A stretch of 64,000 nt of DNA from Olsenella sp. An188 (GCF_002160255.1 NZ_NFKF01000001.1:310001-374000); one strand, 5' to 3'; shown: positions 26,937 through 36,835, counted from the stretch's first letter. Notes: a model not told the origin generated them from the letters alone. Program-made: numbers and translations.

Positions 26937-27110
26937 CAAATGCGACGACAGGGCAAGTACGGGCCGCACCCGTCACACAGCGAGCGGGCAGCGTGAGAAC
27001 CCGCGGCGGACGGCCCCGAACACTCCCTCGAGCAGCTCGCGAGAACCCTCCGCGCCGCGCGGGACACCCCCGACGGCAGCCGAGAAGTACCGCGCGCCGG
27101 AACCCGCCGT
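26937..27110 (+). promoter_or_regulatory. Possible T-box leader of the ilvDBNC operon
   Basis: The 413-base gap before ilvD contains sequence laid out like T-box stem I: AGGGCAAGTACGGGCC (26950-26965) can pair with GGCCCCGAACACTCCCT (27012-27028), leaving AGTA opposite GAA as in the specifier-loop E motif, and the apical part CACAGCGAGCGGGCAGCGTGAGAACCCG resembles the conserved AGAGAG...GTGAGAACC region. Near the end, AAGTACCGCG (27084-27093) resembles the T-box core but lacks the usual TGG. The triplet after GAA reads CAC, not a branched-chain codon. The element is therefore a candidate only. Confidence 0.4.
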
Positions 27111-27169
27111 CATGGGCATCGAGGCCAGACCTCGCATTTCTCACACACAGCGAGAGGAAGCGAGGAGAC

Positions 27170-28837
27170 ATGCAGCAGTTGCGCAGCGATGCCATCAAGC
27201 GCGGGCTTGCCCGAGCGCCCCACCGGAGCCTGCTCGCGGCCGACGGCCTCACCGACGAGGAGCTCGACCGCCCGCTCGTGGCCGTGGTCTCGGCACAGAA
27301 CGAGGTCATCCCCGGCCACCTTCACCTCCAGCAGATCGCCGACGCCGTCAAGGCGGGCGTCCGCATGGCCGGCGGCACGCCGCTGCAGGTCAACACCATC
27401 GGCGTGTGCGACGGCATCGCGATGAACCACGAGGGCATGCACTACAGCCTCGTCAGCCGCGAGGTCATCGCCGACAGCGTAGAGTGCGCCGTCCAGGGCC
27501 ACCAGTTCGACGCCATGGTACTGATCCCATCCTGCGACAAGATCGTGCCCGGCATGCTCATCGCCGCCGCGCGCCTGAACATCCCCACCGTCCTCGTCTC
27601 CGGCGGCCCCATGCTCGCCGGTCGCGGGCGCGACGGGTCCCAGACCGACCTCAACTCCCTCTTCGACGCCGTGGGCCAGGTCACCGCCGGCACGATGACC
27701 GAGCAGGAGTGCTCCTGGCTCGAGAAGACGGCCTGCCCCACCTGCGGCAGCTGCTCGGGCATGTTCACCGCCAACTCCATCTGCTGCCTGGCCGAGGCCC
27801 TCGGCATCGCGCTTCCCGGCAACGGCACCGTGCCGGCCGTCTACTCCGAGCGCATCCGCCTCGCCAAGCGCGCCGGCATGAAGGTCATGGAGCTCGTCGA
27901 GAAGAACCTCTGCGCGCGCGACGTCCTCAGCCCCGCCGCCATCCACAACGGCATGGTGCTCGACATGGCCTTCGGCGGCTCGACCAACACGATGCTGCAC
28001 CTCACGGCCATCGCGCAGGCCGCCGGCTGCCCCGTCACCATGGAGGACTGGGACCGCGCGAGCGCCGAGACGCCCAACATCGTGCGCATCGCGCCGGCGG
28101 GCCCGCTGCACATCCAGGACCTGAACGACGTGGGCGGCGTCTCAGCCATCATCGGGGAGCTCGGGCGCACCGGCCACCTCGACCTCTCGGCCGTGACCTG
28201 CCACGGCACCATGGCCGAGTGGGTCGCCGAGTGCCCCGAGCCCGACGGGGAGGTCGTGCGCCGCGTCGAGGACGCCTACTCCCCCGACGGCGGCCTCAAG
28301 GTCGTCCGCGGCAACCTCGCGCCGGACTGCGGCGTGGTCAAGAAGAGCGCCGTGGACCCGTCCATGTGGCGGCACTCCGGCCCCGCGCGCGTCTTCGACT
28401 CCGAGGAGCAGGCCTGCGAGGCCATCTTCGGCGGGGCGATAAACCCGGGCGACGTGGTGGTCATCCGCTACGAGGGCCCGGCGGGCGGCCCCGGCATGCG
28501 CGAGATGCTCACCCCCACCTCCGCCATCTGCGGCATGGGGCTCGCCACCTCCGTGGCCCTCATCACCGACGGGCGCTTCTCGGGCGCCTCCAAGGGCCCG
28601 TGCATCGGCCACGTCTCCCCCGAGGCCGCGGCCGGCGGTCCGATCGCGCTCGTCCGCGAGGGCGACGTGATCTCCATCGACATCCAGGCAGGCACGCTCA
28701 CGCTGGAGGTGGCGCAGGGCGAGCTCGAGCGCCGGCGCGCCGCGTGGCAGCCGCCCGCTCCCAAGTACGAGACGGGGGTTCTCTCCCGCTACGCAAGACT
28801 GGTCACGAGCGCAGACAAGGGGGCCTACCTCTCATGA
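27170..28837 (+). CDS. ilvD: Dihydroxy-acid dehydratase
   Basis: A 555-residue enzyme that dehydrates dihydroxy acids to the 2-oxo acid precursors of valine and isoleucine. It has the iron-sulfur ligands in PSCDKIVPG and [13 protein letters not shown], plus [10 protein letters not shown] and [11 protein letters not shown] with the catalytic serine region. GAGGAG precedes the ATG. The TGA overlaps the ATG of ilvB (ATGA), so the first genes of the operon are coupled. Confidence 0.96.
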   Translation: MQQLRSDAIKRGLARAPHRSLLAADGLTDEELDRPLVAVVSAQNEVIPGHLHLQQIADAVKAGVRMAGGTPLQVNTIGVCDGIAMNHEGMHYSLVSREVIADSVECAVQGHQFDAMVLIPSCDKIVPGMLIAAARLNIPTVLVSGGPMLAGRGRDGSQTDLNSLFDAVGQVTAGTMTEQECSWLEKTACPTCGSCSGMFTANSICCLAEALGIALPGNGTVPAVYSERIRLAKRAGMKVMELVEKNLCARDVLSPAAIHNGMVLDMAFGGSTNTMLHLTAIAQAAGCPVTMEDWDRASAETPNIVRIAPAGPLHIQDLNDVGGVSAIIGELGRTGHLDLSAVTCHGTMAEWVAECPEPDGEVVRRVEDAYSPDGGLKVVRGNLAPDCGVVKKSAVDPSMWRHSGPARVFDSEEQACEAIFGGAINPGDVVVIRYEGPAGGPGMREMLTPTSAICGMGLATSVALITDGRFSGASKGPCIGHVSPEAAAGGPIALVREGDVISIDIQAGTLTLEVAQGELERRRAAWQPPAPKYETGVLSRYARLVTSADKGAYLS

Positions 28838-30717
28838 TTACCACCGAGGAGAAGGTCGCCCGCCGGCGGCGCGCCATAGAGGGGCGCCCGCTCGGCCCGG
28901 GCAGCCACACCGAGCACGAGGGCAAGACCATGACCGGGGCGCAGGCGATCATCGCCAGCCTCGAGGCCGAGGGCGTGGACACCATCTTCGGCTACCCCGG
29001 CGGCCAGGCCATCAAGATCTACGACGCCCTGTACGACTCCAAGAAGATCCGCCACGTCCTGGCGCGCCACGAGCAGGGCGCCACGCACATGGCCGACGGC
29101 TACGCGCGCGCCACGGGCAAGGTCGGCGTGGTGCTGGTCACCTCCGGCCCCGGCGCCACCAACACCGTGACGGGCATCGCGACGGCCTACATGGACTCCG
29201 TCCCGCTCGTCGTCATCACCGGCCAGGTCACGCGCGGCGTCATCGGCACGGACGCCTTCCAGGAGTCCGACATCGTGGGCATCACCATGCCGATCGTCAA
29301 GCACAGCTTCCTGCTGCAGTCCACCGACGACCTCACGCGCACCTTCCGCGAGGCCTTCTACATCGCCTCCACCGGGCGGCCCGGCCCCGTGCTCATCGAC
29401 ATCCCGAGCGACCTCTCCGGCTCCGAGATGGTCTTCCACTACCCCGACTCCGTGAGCATCGCGAGCTACCGGCCCACCTACAAGGGCAACGCCAAGCAGG
29501 TCAAGCAGGCCGCCGCGCTCATCGCCGCGGCGAGGCGCCCTCTCATCATGGCCGGCGGCGGCATCGTCTCCAGCCACGCCTGCCCCGAGCTCACCGAGCT
29601 CGCCGAGCGCATGAACATCCCCGTGGTCACCACCCTCATGGGCAAGGGCGCCATGCGCTGCTCCAACCCGCTCAACCTCGGCCCCGTGGGAATGCACGGC
29701 TCCAAGTACGCCAACATGGCCGTCACCGAGTGCGACCTGCTCGTGGCCGTGGGCGCGCGCTTCTCGGACCGCGTGACCGGCAAGGTCGACGAGTTCGCCC
29801 CGCACGCCCAGATCATCCACATCGACATCGACCCGGCAGAGATCGGCAAGATCGTGAACCCGGCCGTGCCCATCGTCGGCGACGCCAAGTCCGTCCTCGC
29901 CTCGCTCAACGAGCGCCTGGCCAAGATGGGCGCCACGCCGGTCTGCGACGAGTGGACCGCCGAGGTCTTCGGCTGGCGCGAGCGCTGGCCCTTCTACACC
30001 GCCGACTTCGCCGACTACCCCGACAAGATCGCCCCGGAGGTCGTGCTCTCCAAGCTCTCCGACAAGCTCGACCCCGAGGCCTCCATCGTCACCACCGAGG
30101 TCGGCCAGCACCAGATGTGGGCGCACCAGAACATCCACCGCGAGCACGCGCGCACCTTCATCAGCTCCGGCGGCCTCGGCACGATGGGCTTCGGCTTCCC
30201 GGCTGCCATCGGCGCCAAGATCGGCTGCCCGGACGAGCAGGTCGTCTGCGTGGCCGGCGACGGCTCGTTCCAGATGAACAGCCAGGAGATGGCCACGGCA
30301 AAGATCAACGACGTCCCGGTCAAGGTGCTCGTCATCGACAACCGCGCCCTCGGCATGGTCCACCAGTGGCAGCACCTCTTCTACAACGACCGCTTCTCGT
30401 TCACCGAGCTCGCCGACAACCCCGACTTCGTCAAGCTCGCCGACGCCTACGGCTGGCGCGCGGCGCGCATAACGCGGCCCGAGGAGATCGACGCCGCGCT
30501 CGACGAGATGCTCGCCTCCGACGAGCCCTACCTGCTCGACGTGATGATCCCGGCCGAGCAGACCGTCTACCCGATGGTCGCCCCCGGCGCCCCCATCGAC
30601 GACATCATCGGCGCGCTCGACGTGACCCTCGGAGGGGTGCGCGTCAGCGAGAAGGGCTTCGGCGAGGGCGGGCGCCCGCGCGTCAAGCCGTCCCACGAAG
30701 GAGTTGATGAGTCATGA
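28834..30717 (+). CDS. ilvB: Acetolactate synthase large (catalytic) subunit
   Basis: A 627-residue thiamine-diphosphate enzyme condensing pyruvate with pyruvate or 2-oxobutyrate. The catalytic Glu is in [17 protein letters not shown]; the ThDP-magnesium motif is [16 protein letters not shown]...N; the FAD-domain stretch [12 protein letters not shown] is present. The ATG that overlaps ilvD gives a 32-residue basic N-terminal extension not usual in the family; an internal ATG at 28930 ([15 protein letters not shown] upstream) would give the normal length. ilvN overlaps its end by four bases. Confidence 0.95.
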   Translation: MITTEEKVARRRRAIEGRPLGPGSHTEHEGKTMTGAQAIIASLEAEGVDTIFGYPGGQAIKIYDALYDSKKIRHVLARHEQGATHMADGYARATGKVGVVLVTSGPGATNTVTGIATAYMDSVPLVVITGQVTRGVIGTDAFQESDIVGITMPIVKHSFLLQSTDDLTRTFREAFYIASTGRPGPVLIDIPSDLSGSEMVFHYPDSVSIASYRPTYKGNAKQVKQAAALIAAARRPLIMAGGGIVSSHACPELTELAERMNIPVVTTLMGKGAMRCSNPLNLGPVGMHGSKYANMAVTECDLLVAVGARFSDRVTGKVDEFAPHAQIIHIDIDPAEIGKIVNPAVPIVGDAKSVLASLNERLAKMGATPVCDEWTAEVFGWRERWPFYTADFADYPDKIAPEVVLSKLSDKLDPEASIVTTEVGQHQMWAHQNIHREHARTFISSGGLGTMGFGFPAAIGAKIGCPDEQVVCVAGDGSFQMNSQEMATAKINDVPVKVLVIDNRALGMVHQWQHLFYNDRFSFTELADNPDFVKLADAYGWRAARITRPEEIDAALDEMLASDEPYLLDVMIPAEQTVYPMVAPGAPIDDIIGALDVTLGGVRVSEKGFGEGGRPRVKPSHEGVDES

Positions 30718-31193
30718 ACTACCTGCTCTCGGTACTCGTGGAGAACCGGCCCGGCGTGCTCAGCCGCGTCACGGGCCTCATCAGCCGCCGCGGCTTCAAC
30801 ATCGAGTCGCTCACCGTCGCCCCCACCGAGGACGAGAACCTCTCGCGCATGACGATCATCGTCGAGGCGGACGAGGTCGGCTTCGAGCAGATCACCAAGC
30901 AGCTCCACAAGCTCGTCTCGGTCTACAAGATCTCCGACCTCACCTACGAGGACGCCGTCGAGCGCGAGCTCGTCCTCTTCAAGGTCCAGTCGACGCCCGA
31001 GCGCAGGCACGAGATCATCGAGATCGCCAACGTGTTCCGCGCCAAGGTGGTCGACGTGGGCAAGAACACCCTCACGATCGAGGCCACCGGCGCCGCCAGC
31101 AAGCTCGACGCCATGAAGGACCTGCTGCGCGCCTACGGCATCAAGCAGCTCACGCGCACCGGCAAGATCGCCATGGCGCGCGGCTCCCAGTGA
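30714..31193 (+). CDS. ilvN: Acetolactate synthase small (regulatory) subunit
   Basis: A 159-residue regulatory subunit with an N-terminal ACT domain ([30 protein letters not shown]) that binds valine, and the C-terminal ALS_ss domain ([55 protein letters not shown]). It should confer feedback inhibition on IlvB. Its ATG overlaps the ilvB stop (ATGA) and GAAGGAG lies just upstream within ilvB. A GC palindrome follows its stop. Confidence 0.96.
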   Translation: MNYLLSVLVENRPGVLSRVTGLISRRGFNIESLTVAPTEDENLSRMTIIVEADEVGFEQITKQLHKLVSVYKISDLTYEDAVERELVLFKVQSTPERRHEIIEIANVFRAKVVDVGKNTLTIEATGAASKLDAMKDLLRAYGIKQLTRTGKIAMARGSQ

Positions 31194-31194
31194 C

Positions 31195-31215
31195 GCGAGG
31201 GGACGGTCCCCTCGC
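31195..31215. repeat. GGGGACNGTCCCC palindrome after ilvN
   Basis: GCGAGGGGAC, one central G, then GTCCCCTCGC: a perfect 10-bp stem directly after the ilvN stop. Similar palindromes lie by the ends of ilvA (26757), rplT (35618) and rel (38612). Here it could reduce ilvC transcription or protect the upstream message. Confidence 0.6.
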
Positions 31216-31287
31216 ATCGTCCGGCACCACCCGCCGCCGCGCGCGGCGGTTCACATAGGTACAAGCGGCTCGACTAAGGAGAAGAAC

Positions 31288-32283
31288 ATGGCCGTCACCA
31301 TCTACTACGAGAAGGACGTCGACCCGAGCGTCATCCAGGGCAAGAAGGTCGCCATCATCGGCTACGGCTCCCAGGGCCACGCCCACGCCCTCAACCTCAT
31401 GGACTCCGGCTGCGACGTCCGCGTCGGCCTGCGCGAGGGCTCCAAGAGCGCCGAGAAGGCCCGCGAGGCCGGCCTGAAGGTCGTGAGCATGGACCAGGCC
31501 GCCGAGGAGGCCGACGTCATCATGGTCCTCGTGCCCGACGAGACCCAGCCGGCCGTCTACGAGGAGCACATCAAGGACCACCTCAAGCCCGGCGACACGC
31601 TCGCCTTCGCGCACGGCTTCAACATCCACTACGGCTACATCAAGGCCCCCGAGGACGTCAACGTCATCATGTGCGCGCCCAAGGGCCCGGGCCACATCGT
31701 GCGCCGCCAGTACACCGAGGGCTCCGGCGTGCCCGACCTCGCGTGCGTAGCGCAGGACGCCACCGGCGACGCCTGGGACATCGTGCTGTCCTACTGCTGG
31801 GGCGTCGGCGGCGCCCGCTCCGGCATCATCAAGGCCACCTTCAAGGAGGAGACCGAGGAGGACCTCTTCGGTGAGCAGGCGGTGCTGTGCGGCGGCCTCG
31901 TCGAGCTCGTGAAGGCCGGCTTCGAGACCCTGACCGAGGCGGGCTACCCCGAGGAGCTGGCCTACTTCGAGGTCTACCACGAGATGAAGATGATCGTCGA
32001 CCTCATGTACGAGTCCGGCATCCACTTCATGAACTACTCGATCTCCAACACCGCCGAGTACGGCGAGTACTACGCCGGCCCGCAGGTCATCAACGCCGAG
32101 TCCCGCGAGGCCATGAAGCGCATCCTGGCCCGCATCCAGGACGGCAGCTTCGCGCAGGAGTTCGTCGACGACTGCAACAACGGCCACAAGTGGCTGCTCG
32201 AGAAGCGCGAGGAGATCAACTCCCACCCGATCGAGAAGACCGGCGAGAAGATCCGCTCCATGTTCAGCTGGATCAAGAAGTAG
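31288..32283 (+). CDS. ilvC: Ketol-acid reductoisomerase, class I
   Basis: A 331-residue enzyme that isomerises and reduces acetolactate or acetohydroxybutyrate. It has the dinucleotide loop [13 protein letters not shown], the cofactor-specificity loop VGLREGSKS (serines as in NADPH-using forms), [11 protein letters not shown], and the metal-binding [21 protein letters not shown] and [15 protein letters not shown] stretches. Length and single knotted domain fit class I. AAGGAG precedes the ATG, 94 bases after ilvN, so it is probably the last gene of the operon. Confidence 0.96.
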   Translation: MAVTIYYEKDVDPSVIQGKKVAIIGYGSQGHAHALNLMDSGCDVRVGLREGSKSAEKAREAGLKVVSMDQAAEEADVIMVLVPDETQPAVYEEHIKDHLKPGDTLAFAHGFNIHYGYIKAPEDVNVIMCAPKGPGHIVRRQYTEGSGVPDLACVAQDATGDAWDIVLSYCWGVGGARSGIIKATFKEETEEDLFGEQAVLCGGLVELVKAGFETLTEAGYPEELAYFEVYHEMKMIVDLMYESGIHFMNYSISNTAEYGEYYAGPQVINAESREAMKRILARIQDGSFAQEFVDDCNNGHKWLLEKREEINSHPIEKTGEKIRSMFSWIKK

Positions 32284-32319
32284 CCGGATCGGCGAGAAGA
32301 GCCCGCATCGACGGTCCCA

Positions 32320-32346
32320 GGGCCCGGCGCCGCGCGCGTCGGGCCC
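32320..32346 (+). terminator. Terminator-like hairpin after ilvC
   Basis: GGGCCCG and CGGGCCC pair around a GC-rich 13-base loop, followed by TTCG. It is the first stable hairpin after ilvC. The T tract is weak. Confidence 0.5.
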
Positions 32347-32390
32347 TTCGCGTGCGTCGGATGCGCCCGGACGGGAGCCCAGACGGAACA

Positions 32391-32568
32391 CGCCCGCACC
32401 CGATGCCCGCACTTCTCGCCCGCACTTCTCGCCCGCACCCAGAGAGTGCGGGCCTCGAGATCGCGCCAGCCCGCACTCCCCGCCAAACGTCGGGTACTCG
32501 CCCGCACTTCTCGCCCCCGAGGTGCAAAAGCGCCCGCACCTGTTGAGTGCGGGCATCGGGTGCGGGCG
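32391..32568. repeat. 178-bp inverted-repeat element with CCCGCAC motifs
   Basis: Perfect 22-base arms, beginning CGCCCGCACCCGATGCCC (32391) and ending GGGCATCGGGTGCGGGCG (32568), bound a segment in which CCCGCAC occurs repeatedly, several times joined to TTCTCGCC. It makes up most of the 306-base gap between ilvC and the acyltransferase gene. Same style as the other intergenic palindromic elements, but a distinct sequence. Confidence 0.7.
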
Positions 32569-32589
32569 CAGGCGAGAAAAACCGCGCGC

Positions 32590-33726
32590 CTACTCCCCCG
32601 CCGGGCGCGCCGCGGCGACGCCAACGCGATGCGACAGACCGATGCTCGGCCGCTCAACGACGCGCCAGAACGCCACGGCAAAGACGAGGCTCGCCGCGAG
32701 CGCCACGACGGACTGGGCAAGCGGGGACACGACCCCAAGGCGGGGCAGCAGGGCCTCGAGCCCGCCCACGACCACGGCGTGCGTGAGGTAGAGCGAGAAC
32801 GAGACGGTGCCGAGGAAGCGCACGGGGCGGACGGAGAGGGCACGCCGCACGAGCCCGTCGGTCACGGCAAGCACCACGAGGGCCGCGCACGCGGCGTTCA
32901 TGAGCGTCGCGAGCGCCGCGCCGAGAAGCGCGTCGACAGGCCCGAGCAGCCCCGCCGCGTTTGCCTGGGCCAGCTCGACGAGGCACAGGGCCAGCACGAG
33001 GCAGCCGACCTCCACGGCCGGGGTCAGGCGCGCCCGGGAGAGCTCGTCGAGGTGGCGGGCGAGAAGGACGCCGAGCCAAAACGTCAGGCACAGCCGCAGC
33101 GGGAAGTAGCCGCACCAGTGCGAGACGAAGATGCCTGCGAAGAGCGCCGCGGCCGTGAGGCGCTCGCGGCGAACGCGCGCGAGGCACGCGATCGCGAGCG
33201 GAAGCGTGAGCGAGAACCACAGCTCCCAGCACATCGACCACACCGGGGAGTTCACTCGCGACAGCGGGGTGCCGAGGAGCGTCCGGGCATCGTCGGAAAC
33301 GTTGAAGACGACGTCGAACTGCATGAGGACGTCATGGGTGACGCGCTGCGCCCCGCCGGCGAAGTCGATCGCCGTCGCCGAGCGGCCCGTCGACCCGATG
33401 CGCCACGCGACGTAGCCCGCCACGACGCCGAGCGCGACCGCGGCGAAGAGCGGGACGCACAGGCGCACCACGCGACGGGGGTAGTAGGCGATCCAGTCGT
33501 AGGGGCGTCCCGCGCGCAGGCGCGAGAGCGGTCCGATCGAGAGGACCACGCCCGAGAGCACGAAGAACACGATCACGGCCGGGGTGCCGGGGATGAGCGA
33601 GTACGGCGCACCCGGCCCCCAGAGCTCGAGCATCATGGCAACGTGCAGGACGAGCACGACGACGCTCGCCACGCCGCGCAGGCCGTCGAGCGAGTGAATG
33701 CGGGCCGGTTCGGAAGATGCGCTCAT
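32590..33726 (-). CDS. Acyltransferase 3 family membrane protein (OafA-like)
   Basis: A 378-residue protein with about ten membrane helices. It starts SLDGLRGVASVVVLVLHVAMM, which carries the family DGLRG motif and catalytic-type His, then VFFVLSGVVLS and YYPRRVVRL, and later SRVNSPVWSMCWELWFSLTLPL, all typical of acyltransferase 3 enzymes that O-acetylate cell-surface glycans. The target polymer is not evident from context. It is transcribed alone toward the 178-bp repeat. Confidence 0.88.
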   Translation of the reverse strand: MSASSEPARIHSLDGLRGVASVVVLVLHVAMMLELWGPGAPYSLIPGTPAVIVFFVLSGVVLSIGPLSRLRAGRPYDWIAYYPRRVVRLCVPLFAAVALGVVAGYVAWRIGSTGRSATAIDFAGGAQRVTHDVLMQFDVVFNVSDDARTLLGTPLSRVNSPVWSMCWELWFSLTLPLAIACLARVRRERLTAAALFAGIFVSHWCGYFPLRLCLTFWLGVLLARHLDELSRARLTPAVEVGCLVLALCLVELAQANAAGLLGPVDALLGAALATLMNAACAALVVLAVTDGLVRRALSVRPVRFLGTVSFSLYLTHAVVVGGLEALLPRLGVVSPLAQSVVALAASLVFAVAFWRVVERPSIGLSHRVGVAAARPAGE

Positions 33727-33791
33727 GGAGCCCCCGTTTCAGGTTAGAGTCAGCATCCATTGTAGCGGCCTCGCGCACACCGGCGCGCACG

Positions 33792-33826
33792 CACAGAAAA
33801 GGGGCGGCGCCCCATTGCGCCGCCCC
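33792..33826 (-). terminator. Minus-strand rho-independent terminator in a gene-free gap
   Basis: On the minus strand GGGGCGGCG and CGCCGCCCC pair around an 8-base loop and are followed by TTTTCTGTG. It lies 290 bases past the LuxR-type gene and upstream of the acyltransferase gene, so it ends either a long 3' untranslated region or a small separate transcript. Confidence 0.75.
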
Positions 33827-33974
33827 GCGTCTTTGTACTTTGGAATCACCCGTGTCAGTGAGGTCGAAGTCCGACGAGACGATTCAATGTCTGGACCCGC
33901 CCCTGGCACTTCCTTCATCAGCCCGTTCCGAAATACGTTTCGGAGAACGTTGGCGAGTGCGCTCGCCCCAGCTG

Positions 33975-34034
33975 TTATAGGGCCTCGGTCGCGCGGTCGG
34001 CGGGTCCAAACCCTGCTATCTCTTCTGTGTTCAC
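33975..34034 (-). CDS. Possible 19-residue peptide in the gap downstream of the LuxR-type gene
   Basis: A GTG with a consensus AGGAGG eight bases upstream opens a 19-residue frame (NTEEIAGFGPADRATEAL after the start) in a 390-base stretch of lower GC content than its neighbours, ending before the minus-strand terminator at 33.8 kb. The ribosome site and terminator are the only support. It could be a signalling or precursor peptide, or a chance frame. Nothing else recognisable is in this gap. Confidence 0.25.
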   Translation of the reverse strand: MNTEEIAGFGPADRATEAL

Positions 34035-34116
34035 TGGACTCGCCTCCTCTGCCGGTCGCTTTGTGGGTAGCGACGATGTTCTTAGTTACTCTGTTTGTTC
34101 CACCGCGCGCGCTACC

Positions 34117-35484
34117 CTATTCCGCGTTTTTCTCGCCTTCCGCGAACGGTTCGGATTTGCCGGCGGACGGCACGAACCCCACGTCACGCGCCAGAAGGTC
34201 AGCGAGCTCGCGGCTTGAGTGCACGCCAAGCCGCTCGTAGCCCTGTGCTCGGTAGGCGCTCACGGTACCGCGCGCCACGTGCAGGGACTCGCAGATCTCG
34301 GGCGTGGCGCGCCCGAGGGCGATCTCGACGAGCACGCGTGCCTGGAGCTCACCCGCACCGCGCCCGCGCAGGTAGAGCACGCAACGCTCCACGTCCAGCG
34401 TCTGCGCCACGCGCTCGCGCGGCCACAGCAGATGCGGGGCGAGCAGGGCGAGCGCGATGTCGTAGCCGACCGCGGCGGGCACGCTTGCGCTCACCATGCT
34501 CCTCGAGGGGAGCTCGACCCAGATGGGCTGCGACCCACCCGCGCACAGCCCCAGGCCCGCGAGGGCAATCACCACAAGGGCCAGGCGACCGCTCACCTTG
34601 CGGTGTCGCAGGCGCATGTTCTGAAGCCTCGCATAGGCGAGAAGAACGATCCAAGGCAGCATCAGCGCCAGTACGGGAAAGGCGAGCACCCCAGCCTGAT
34701 GATCGAAACTCACAAGCGAGGAGTAGTTCGTCACGTTGTGGACGATCATGCCCGAGAAGAGCGCAAGCGCCATGAGCGGCAGCGACCCCGCGCGCCCCAC
34801 GTCCAGCTCGGGAGGCTGGGCGGCAGCGCCGCGCGACGGAGGCACGAGCTCGTCGAGCGAGGCGAGCCCGAGCTTCTCGCAGGCGCGAGATCGATAGGTG
34901 CTCACGGAGGACGCGCTGATGCCGAGCGCCTCGGCCGCCTGCGCCTGCGTGCTCCCCGAGACGAGGAGCTCGGCGACCTCGCGCTCTCGCTCCGTGAGCG
35001 CATCCGCACCGGGACGCCCGTCGATCGGGGACGCGGGCGGCTCGCTGGCCCCGGGGACCGGCATCACCCAGGCCACGAGCACGACGCCCCACAGGCACCA
35101 GGCCGCGTAACGCGCAACGCGCTCGAAGAGGGAGATTGACTGACGGAGTACGTAGGAGTCCCCGGCCATCCCAAGATAGTATGCCCCCGCAAGCCCCAGA
35201 TAGGCCACGAGCGCCACCGCGGCCGCAGCGCAGAGCACCCGCCGCCGGGGCACAACCCGGTCTCGATACGCATACCCGAGCGCGGCGGCTACGAGCGCGA
35301 GCGGAATGGCCACGCTCCATGGCACGAAGGACCAGAAGCCCAGGAGGCGCCCCCATCCCTCGGGCACCGACTCCTTATAGCTGAGATAGCCCATCGCGGA
35401 CGGCACGAGGAGCATCGCCGTCCCCAACATCACCCAGAGCGCCGCTCGCACGACAGCCCACACCGTTCTTCTCGCCTGCGTCAT
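34117..35484 (-). CDS. Membrane-bound LuxR-type regulator with two HTH domains
   Basis: A 455-residue protein with an internal repeat of architecture: about four membrane helices (residues 10-145), a LuxR HTH at about 162-214 (LTEREREVAELLVSGSTQ, AEALGISASSVSTYRSRACEKLG), about four more helices (234-350), then a second, more divergent LuxR HTH at about 378-433 (LVEIALGRATPEICESLHVARGTVSAYRAQGYERLG). Coriobacterial LuxR proteins with membrane N-termini are common, but one HTH at the C-terminus is the usual form. The ligand and targets are unknown. GGGAGG precedes the ATG. The C-terminal tail is acidic. Confidence 0.85.
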   Translation of the reverse strand: MTQARRTVWAVVRAALWVMLGTAMLLVPSAMGYLSYKESVPEGWGRLLGFWSFVPWSVAIPLALVAAALGYAYRDRVVPRRRVLCAAAAVALVAYLGLAGAYYLGMAGDSYVLRQSISLFERVARYAAWCLWGVVLVAWVMPVPGASEPPASPIDGRPGADALTEREREVAELLVSGSTQAQAAEALGISASSVSTYRSRACEKLGLASLDELVPPSRGAAAQPPELDVGRAGSLPLMALALFSGMIVHNVTNYSSLVSFDHQAGVLAFPVLALMLPWIVLLAYARLQNMRLRHRKVSGRLALVVIALAGLGLCAGGSQPIWVELPSRSMVSASVPAAVGYDIALALLAPHLLWPRERVAQTLDVERCVLYLRGRGAGELQARVLVEIALGRATPEICESLHVARGTVSAYRAQGYERLGVHSSRELADLLARDVGFVPSAGKSEPFAEGEKNAE

Positions 35485-35578
35485 GTCCGCCTCCCTCGTG
35501 TTTGCCTTCGAGCAGAATCGTAGGCTCAGGCGGCGCAGACGTCACGTCGCGCCCGATATGCAAACCGCCTCGACAGAC

Positions 35579-35609
35579 GAAAAGGGCCCCGGACCGTAGC
35601 CCGGGGCCT
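35579..35609 (-). terminator. Terminator of the infC-rpmI-rplT operon
   Basis: On the minus strand GGCCCCGG and CCGGGGCC pair around GCTACGGT and are followed by CTTTTCG. A GGGGATGTCCCC palindrome lies between it and the rplT stop. Confidence 0.8.
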
Positions 35610-35647
35610 GAGGTGATGCGAAGGGGATGTCCCCTTGTCTCCTTGCG

Positions 35648-36013
35648 CTACTCCGCGTCGGCGATGGCCTTCTTGGCGACCTCGGCGATCTCGGCGAAGG
35701 TGGCCTCGTCGCTGTAGGCGATCTCGGCGAGGACCTTGCGGTCGAGCTCGACGCCGGCGAGCTTGAGGCCGTGCATGAACTTGCTGTAGGAGAGGCCGTT
35801 CATGCGGGCGGCGGCGTTGATGCGCTGGATCCACAGGGCGCGGAAGTCGCGCTTCTTGTTGCGACGGTCGCGGTAGGCGTACTGGCCGGAGTGCTGGGCC
35901 TGCTCCTTCATGCCGCGGAACGTGCGGGAACGGACTCCGTAGTAGCCCTTGGTGCGCTCGACGAGCGTGTTGCGCTTCTTACGGCCGGCGACGGCGCGCT
36001 TGACTCGTGCCAT
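35648..36013 (-). CDS. rplT: Ribosomal protein L20
   Basis: A 121-residue protein, normal length for L20. The basic N-terminal extension ([26 protein letters not shown]) that threads into 23S rRNA is followed by [39 protein letters not shown], the most conserved part of the family. It assembles early into the 50S subunit. In other bacteria L20 also represses this operon by binding the leader or an internal site. It is the last gene, 50 bases after rpmI. Confidence 0.98.
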   Translation of the reverse strand: MARVKRAVAGRKKRNTLVERTKGYYGVRSRTFRGMKEQAQHSGQYAYRDRRNKKRDFRALWIQRINAAARMNGLSYSKFMHGLKLAGVELDRKVLAEIAYSDEATFAEIAEVAKKAIADAE

Positions 36014-36063
36014 ATCTGATCAACTCCTTGCTGGAAAACTTCAGTCGAGGGACGCTCGCGCGC

Positions 36064-36261
36064 CTACTTGGAACCCATGCGCTGGGACACGGTCTTGACG
36101 TCCGCGTCCGAGATGACGGTCTCCTGGCGGAAGCCGCGGATGCGCTTGGGGGACTTCTTGGTGAGGATGTGGCTCTTGAACGCCTTGGCGCGCATGATCT
36201 TGCCAGAGCCGGTGCGGCGGAAGCGCTTTGCCGTACCCTTGTGCGTCTTCATCTTGGGCAT
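36064..36261 (-). CDS. rpmI: Ribosomal protein L35
   Basis: A 65-residue basic protein starting [22 protein letters not shown], the family hallmark, and ending [10 protein letters not shown]. The ATG at 36261 lies one base after the infC stop, so translation is coupled; the open frame upstream belongs to the end of infC in another frame. It is a component of the 50S subunit. Confidence 0.98.
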   Translation of the reverse strand: MPKMKTHKGTAKRFRRTGSGKIMRAKAFKSHILTKKSPKRIRGFRQETVISDADVKTVSQRMGSK

Positions 36262-36262
36262 G

Positions 36263-36835
36263 CTAGTTCTCCTTCTCCGTGGTGACGTCCCCGTCCCCAT
36301 CAGCCTTCTGGTCGAAGGCGCCCTTGATCGGGACGATGGTCATGTGCATGTTGCGGCCTTCCATGAGCGGCTTCTGCTCGACGGTGGCGACGTCCTTGAG
36401 GTCGGCTGCCAGGCGATCGAGGACGAGGCGCCCCTGCTCCGGGTGGGCCATCTCGCGGCCGCGGAACATGATCGTGATCTTGACGCGGGCACCCTTCTTG
36501 AGGAAGCGGATGACGTGACCCTTCTTGGTCTCGTAGTCGCCCACGTCGATCTTGGGACGGAACTTCATCTCCTTGATCTCGACCTTGGCCTGGTTCTTGC
36601 GAGCGGCCTTGGCCTTGCGGTCCTGCTCGTACTTGAACTTCTTGTAGTCGAGCATCTTGCAGACGGGAGGATCTGCGTTGGGCGCGATCTCCACGAGGTC
36701 AAGACCCTGGTCGCCGGCGATGCGCAGGGCATCGCGAACGCCGAACAGGCCCATCTGGGAGCCGTCGACGCCGATCAGGCGACACGTGCGTGAAGTGATC
36801 TCCTCGTTGATGCGAGGACCGTCTTTCCTGGCTAT
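36263..36835 (-). CDS. infC: Translation initiation factor IF-3, with ATA start codon
   Basis: A 190-residue factor that binds the 30S subunit and checks start codon fidelity. Homology to IF-3 begins well upstream of the first ATG (36754): the frame reads [27 protein letters not shown] before it. A TAG stop at 36841-36839 leaves only two codons, AAG and ATA, ahead of this, and GAGGAAGGTG lies six bases before the ATA. The start is therefore ATA at 36835. Non-canonical ATT/ATC/ATA starts are a known feature of infC, giving autoregulation. The C-terminal domain ([19 protein letters not shown]) is intact. Confidence 0.93.
   Translation of the reverse strand: MARKDGPRINEEITSRTCRLIGVDGSQMGLFGVRDALRIAGDQGLDLVEIAPNADPPVCKMLDYKKFKYEQDRKAKAARKNQAKVEIKEMKFRPKIDVGDYETKKGHVIRFLKKGARVKITIMFRGREMAHPEQGRLVLDRLAADLKDVATVEQKPLMEGRNMHMTIVPIKGAFDQKADGDGDVTTEKEN

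Noticed and set aside
28834-28930. A signal or targeting peptide at the IlvB N-terminus
   Set aside because: The extension is basic but has no hydrophobic core; a later start at 28930 explains it more simply.
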